From positions 1 through 16,018 of the forward strand of contig CALBKR010000118.1 in assembly GCA_937896105.1 (NCBI GenBank): a DNA stretch of 16,018 nt. The letters are read 5' to 3'. The translations under genes were made by a program, and so were the position numbers. Within the stretch, counting starts at the first letter, position 1. Every line of letters starts with the position of its first letter. The stretch is from an uncultured Bacteroidales bacterium. GTDB taxonomy: Bacteria > Bacteroidota > Bacteroidia > Bacteroidales > Bacteroidaceae. This document shows, piece after piece, positions 15,603 to 16,018 of the stretch. The notes below the pieces were generated by a model, which worked only from the letters and a program-made list of their open reading frames with translations, was not told where the DNA came from and ran no database searches.

Positions 15603-15620
15603 GTTTCTCATTATTTTTTT
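15585..15620 (+). terminator. Intrinsic terminator of the fbp-purE-ispG run, overlapping the ispG stop
   Basis: AAAATAATGAGAAAC (15585-15599) pairs perfectly with GTTTCTCATTATTTT (15603-15617) around a 3-nt loop, and T residues continue to 15620. The 15-bp stem is AT-rich at the base, and the A-run on the left makes it usable on both strands. The loop is exactly the ispG TAA, so the left arm also encodes the last five residues. Confidence 0.85.
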
Positions 15621-15669
15621 ACAGACTACCCAAACAAATATGCCGTTTCGATTGTTATGTATTTATATC

Positions 15670-15685
15670 CCGGCGATTTTGCCGG
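15670..15685 (+). repeat. Small hairpin upstream of the ECF sigma gene
   Basis: CCGGC-GATTTT-GCCGG is a perfect 5-bp GC-rich stem with a 6-nt loop, 25 nt before the TTG start of the sigma factor. The 15621-15710 gap holds nothing else recognisable, and no good TTTG/TAnnTTTG pair was found in it. Confidence 0.35.
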
Positions 15686-15710
15686 TGTAAACAATTAAAC
15701 GGTCATCAAA

Positions 15711-16018
15711 TTGGATACTGCAAAATTCAGGAGAGAGCTGCTTGAGGTGCAGTCGGAGCTGCAACGCTTTGCCTACAAGCTCACGGCAGACAGAGAGGAG
15801 GCGAATGATCTTCTGCAGGAAACATCGCTTAAGGCGTTGGGTAATATGGACAAGTATACGCCCGGAACAAATTTCAAGGGCTGGGTGTATACCATAATGC
15901 GCAACATATTCATCAACAACTATCGCAAGGAGGTGCGCGACCAGATATTTGTCGACCATACCGACAATCTGTTCCACATCAATACTCCGCGTGAGTGCGA
16001 CAATTACATCACCGACAA
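15711..16018 (+). CDS. ECF-type RNA polymerase sigma factor, N-terminal part (runs off window)
   Basis: The reading frame is open from 15711 to the window edge, giving 102 residues. It shows sigma-70 region 2: DLLQETSLKAL (33-43), the core-binding and -10-reading helix FKGWVYTIMRN (55-65) and IFINNYRK (66-73), as in the Bacteroidetes ECF sigma factors. An in-frame TAA at 15696 leaves only TTG (15711) as a plausible start, since the next ATG (codon 46) would remove region 2.1; the family normally starts with the equivalent of MDTAKF. Region 4 and the stop lie beyond the window. No anti-sigma gene is visible and its target genes are unknown. It lies about 90 nt after the ispG terminator, so it is likely transcribed separately. 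Confidence 0.88.
   Translation, partial: MDTAKFRRELLEVQSELQRFAYKLTADREEANDLLQETSLKALGNMDKYTPGTNFKGWVYTIMRNIFINNYRKEVRDQIFVDHTDNLFHINTPRECDNYITD

Overview
The window looks like core chromosome of a gut-type Bacteroidales bacterium (Bacteroides/Prevotella/Muribaculaceae range; the genus cannot be settled from sequence alone). Four things point there: Bacteroidetes-style promoters (TTTG, 19-20 nt, TAnnTTTG) upstream of several genes, almost no Shine-Dalgarno sequences, a Bacteroidetes gene set (GSCFA protein, class III fructose-bisphosphatase, TGS-PRK nucleoside kinase, long-form IspG), and near-balanced base composition. I saw no tRNA, rRNA, CRISPR array or insertion sequence.

Layout. (1) 1-185, minus strand: 5' end of a GSCFA-domain gene, divergent from dxs. 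(2) 401-5132, plus strand: dxs, then the Trk potassium-uptake genes. trkA is broken into two ORFs that overlap at ATGA, and trkH follows after 3 nt. (3) 5135-6982, minus strand: a two-gene operon of an ABC-type ATPase followed by a DUF4435/TOPRIM-like protein, with its own promoter. Its architecture recalls the AriA/AriB pair of the PARIS anti-phage system. Its last gene ends 2 nt from the trkH stop. (4) 7238-11199, plus strand: TGS-PRK nucleoside kinase, rpoN (sigma-54) and a secreted esterase-like hydrolase, tightly spaced behind a repeat-rich promoter region. (5) 11320-15602, plus strand: class III fbp, purE and ispG, closed by a strong intrinsic terminator whose loop is the ispG stop codon. 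(6) 15711-end: start of an ECF-type sigma factor with an apparent TTG start.

Functional themes. dxs and ispG are the first and a late step of the MEP isoprenoid pathway and sit about 11.5 kb apart. TrkA/TrkH handle potassium uptake, Fbp gluconeogenesis and PurE purine synthesis, and two sigma factors (RpoN and an ECF) bring in global regulation. The ATPase/DUF4435 pair is the only part that does not look like housekeeping, and it is the best candidate for a less-described, possibly defensive, system. The second notable point is the split trkA: comparison with the usual TrkA linker suggests a net loss of about 13 nt between the first NAD-binding domain and the rest, with the downstream part possibly rescued by stop-start coupling.
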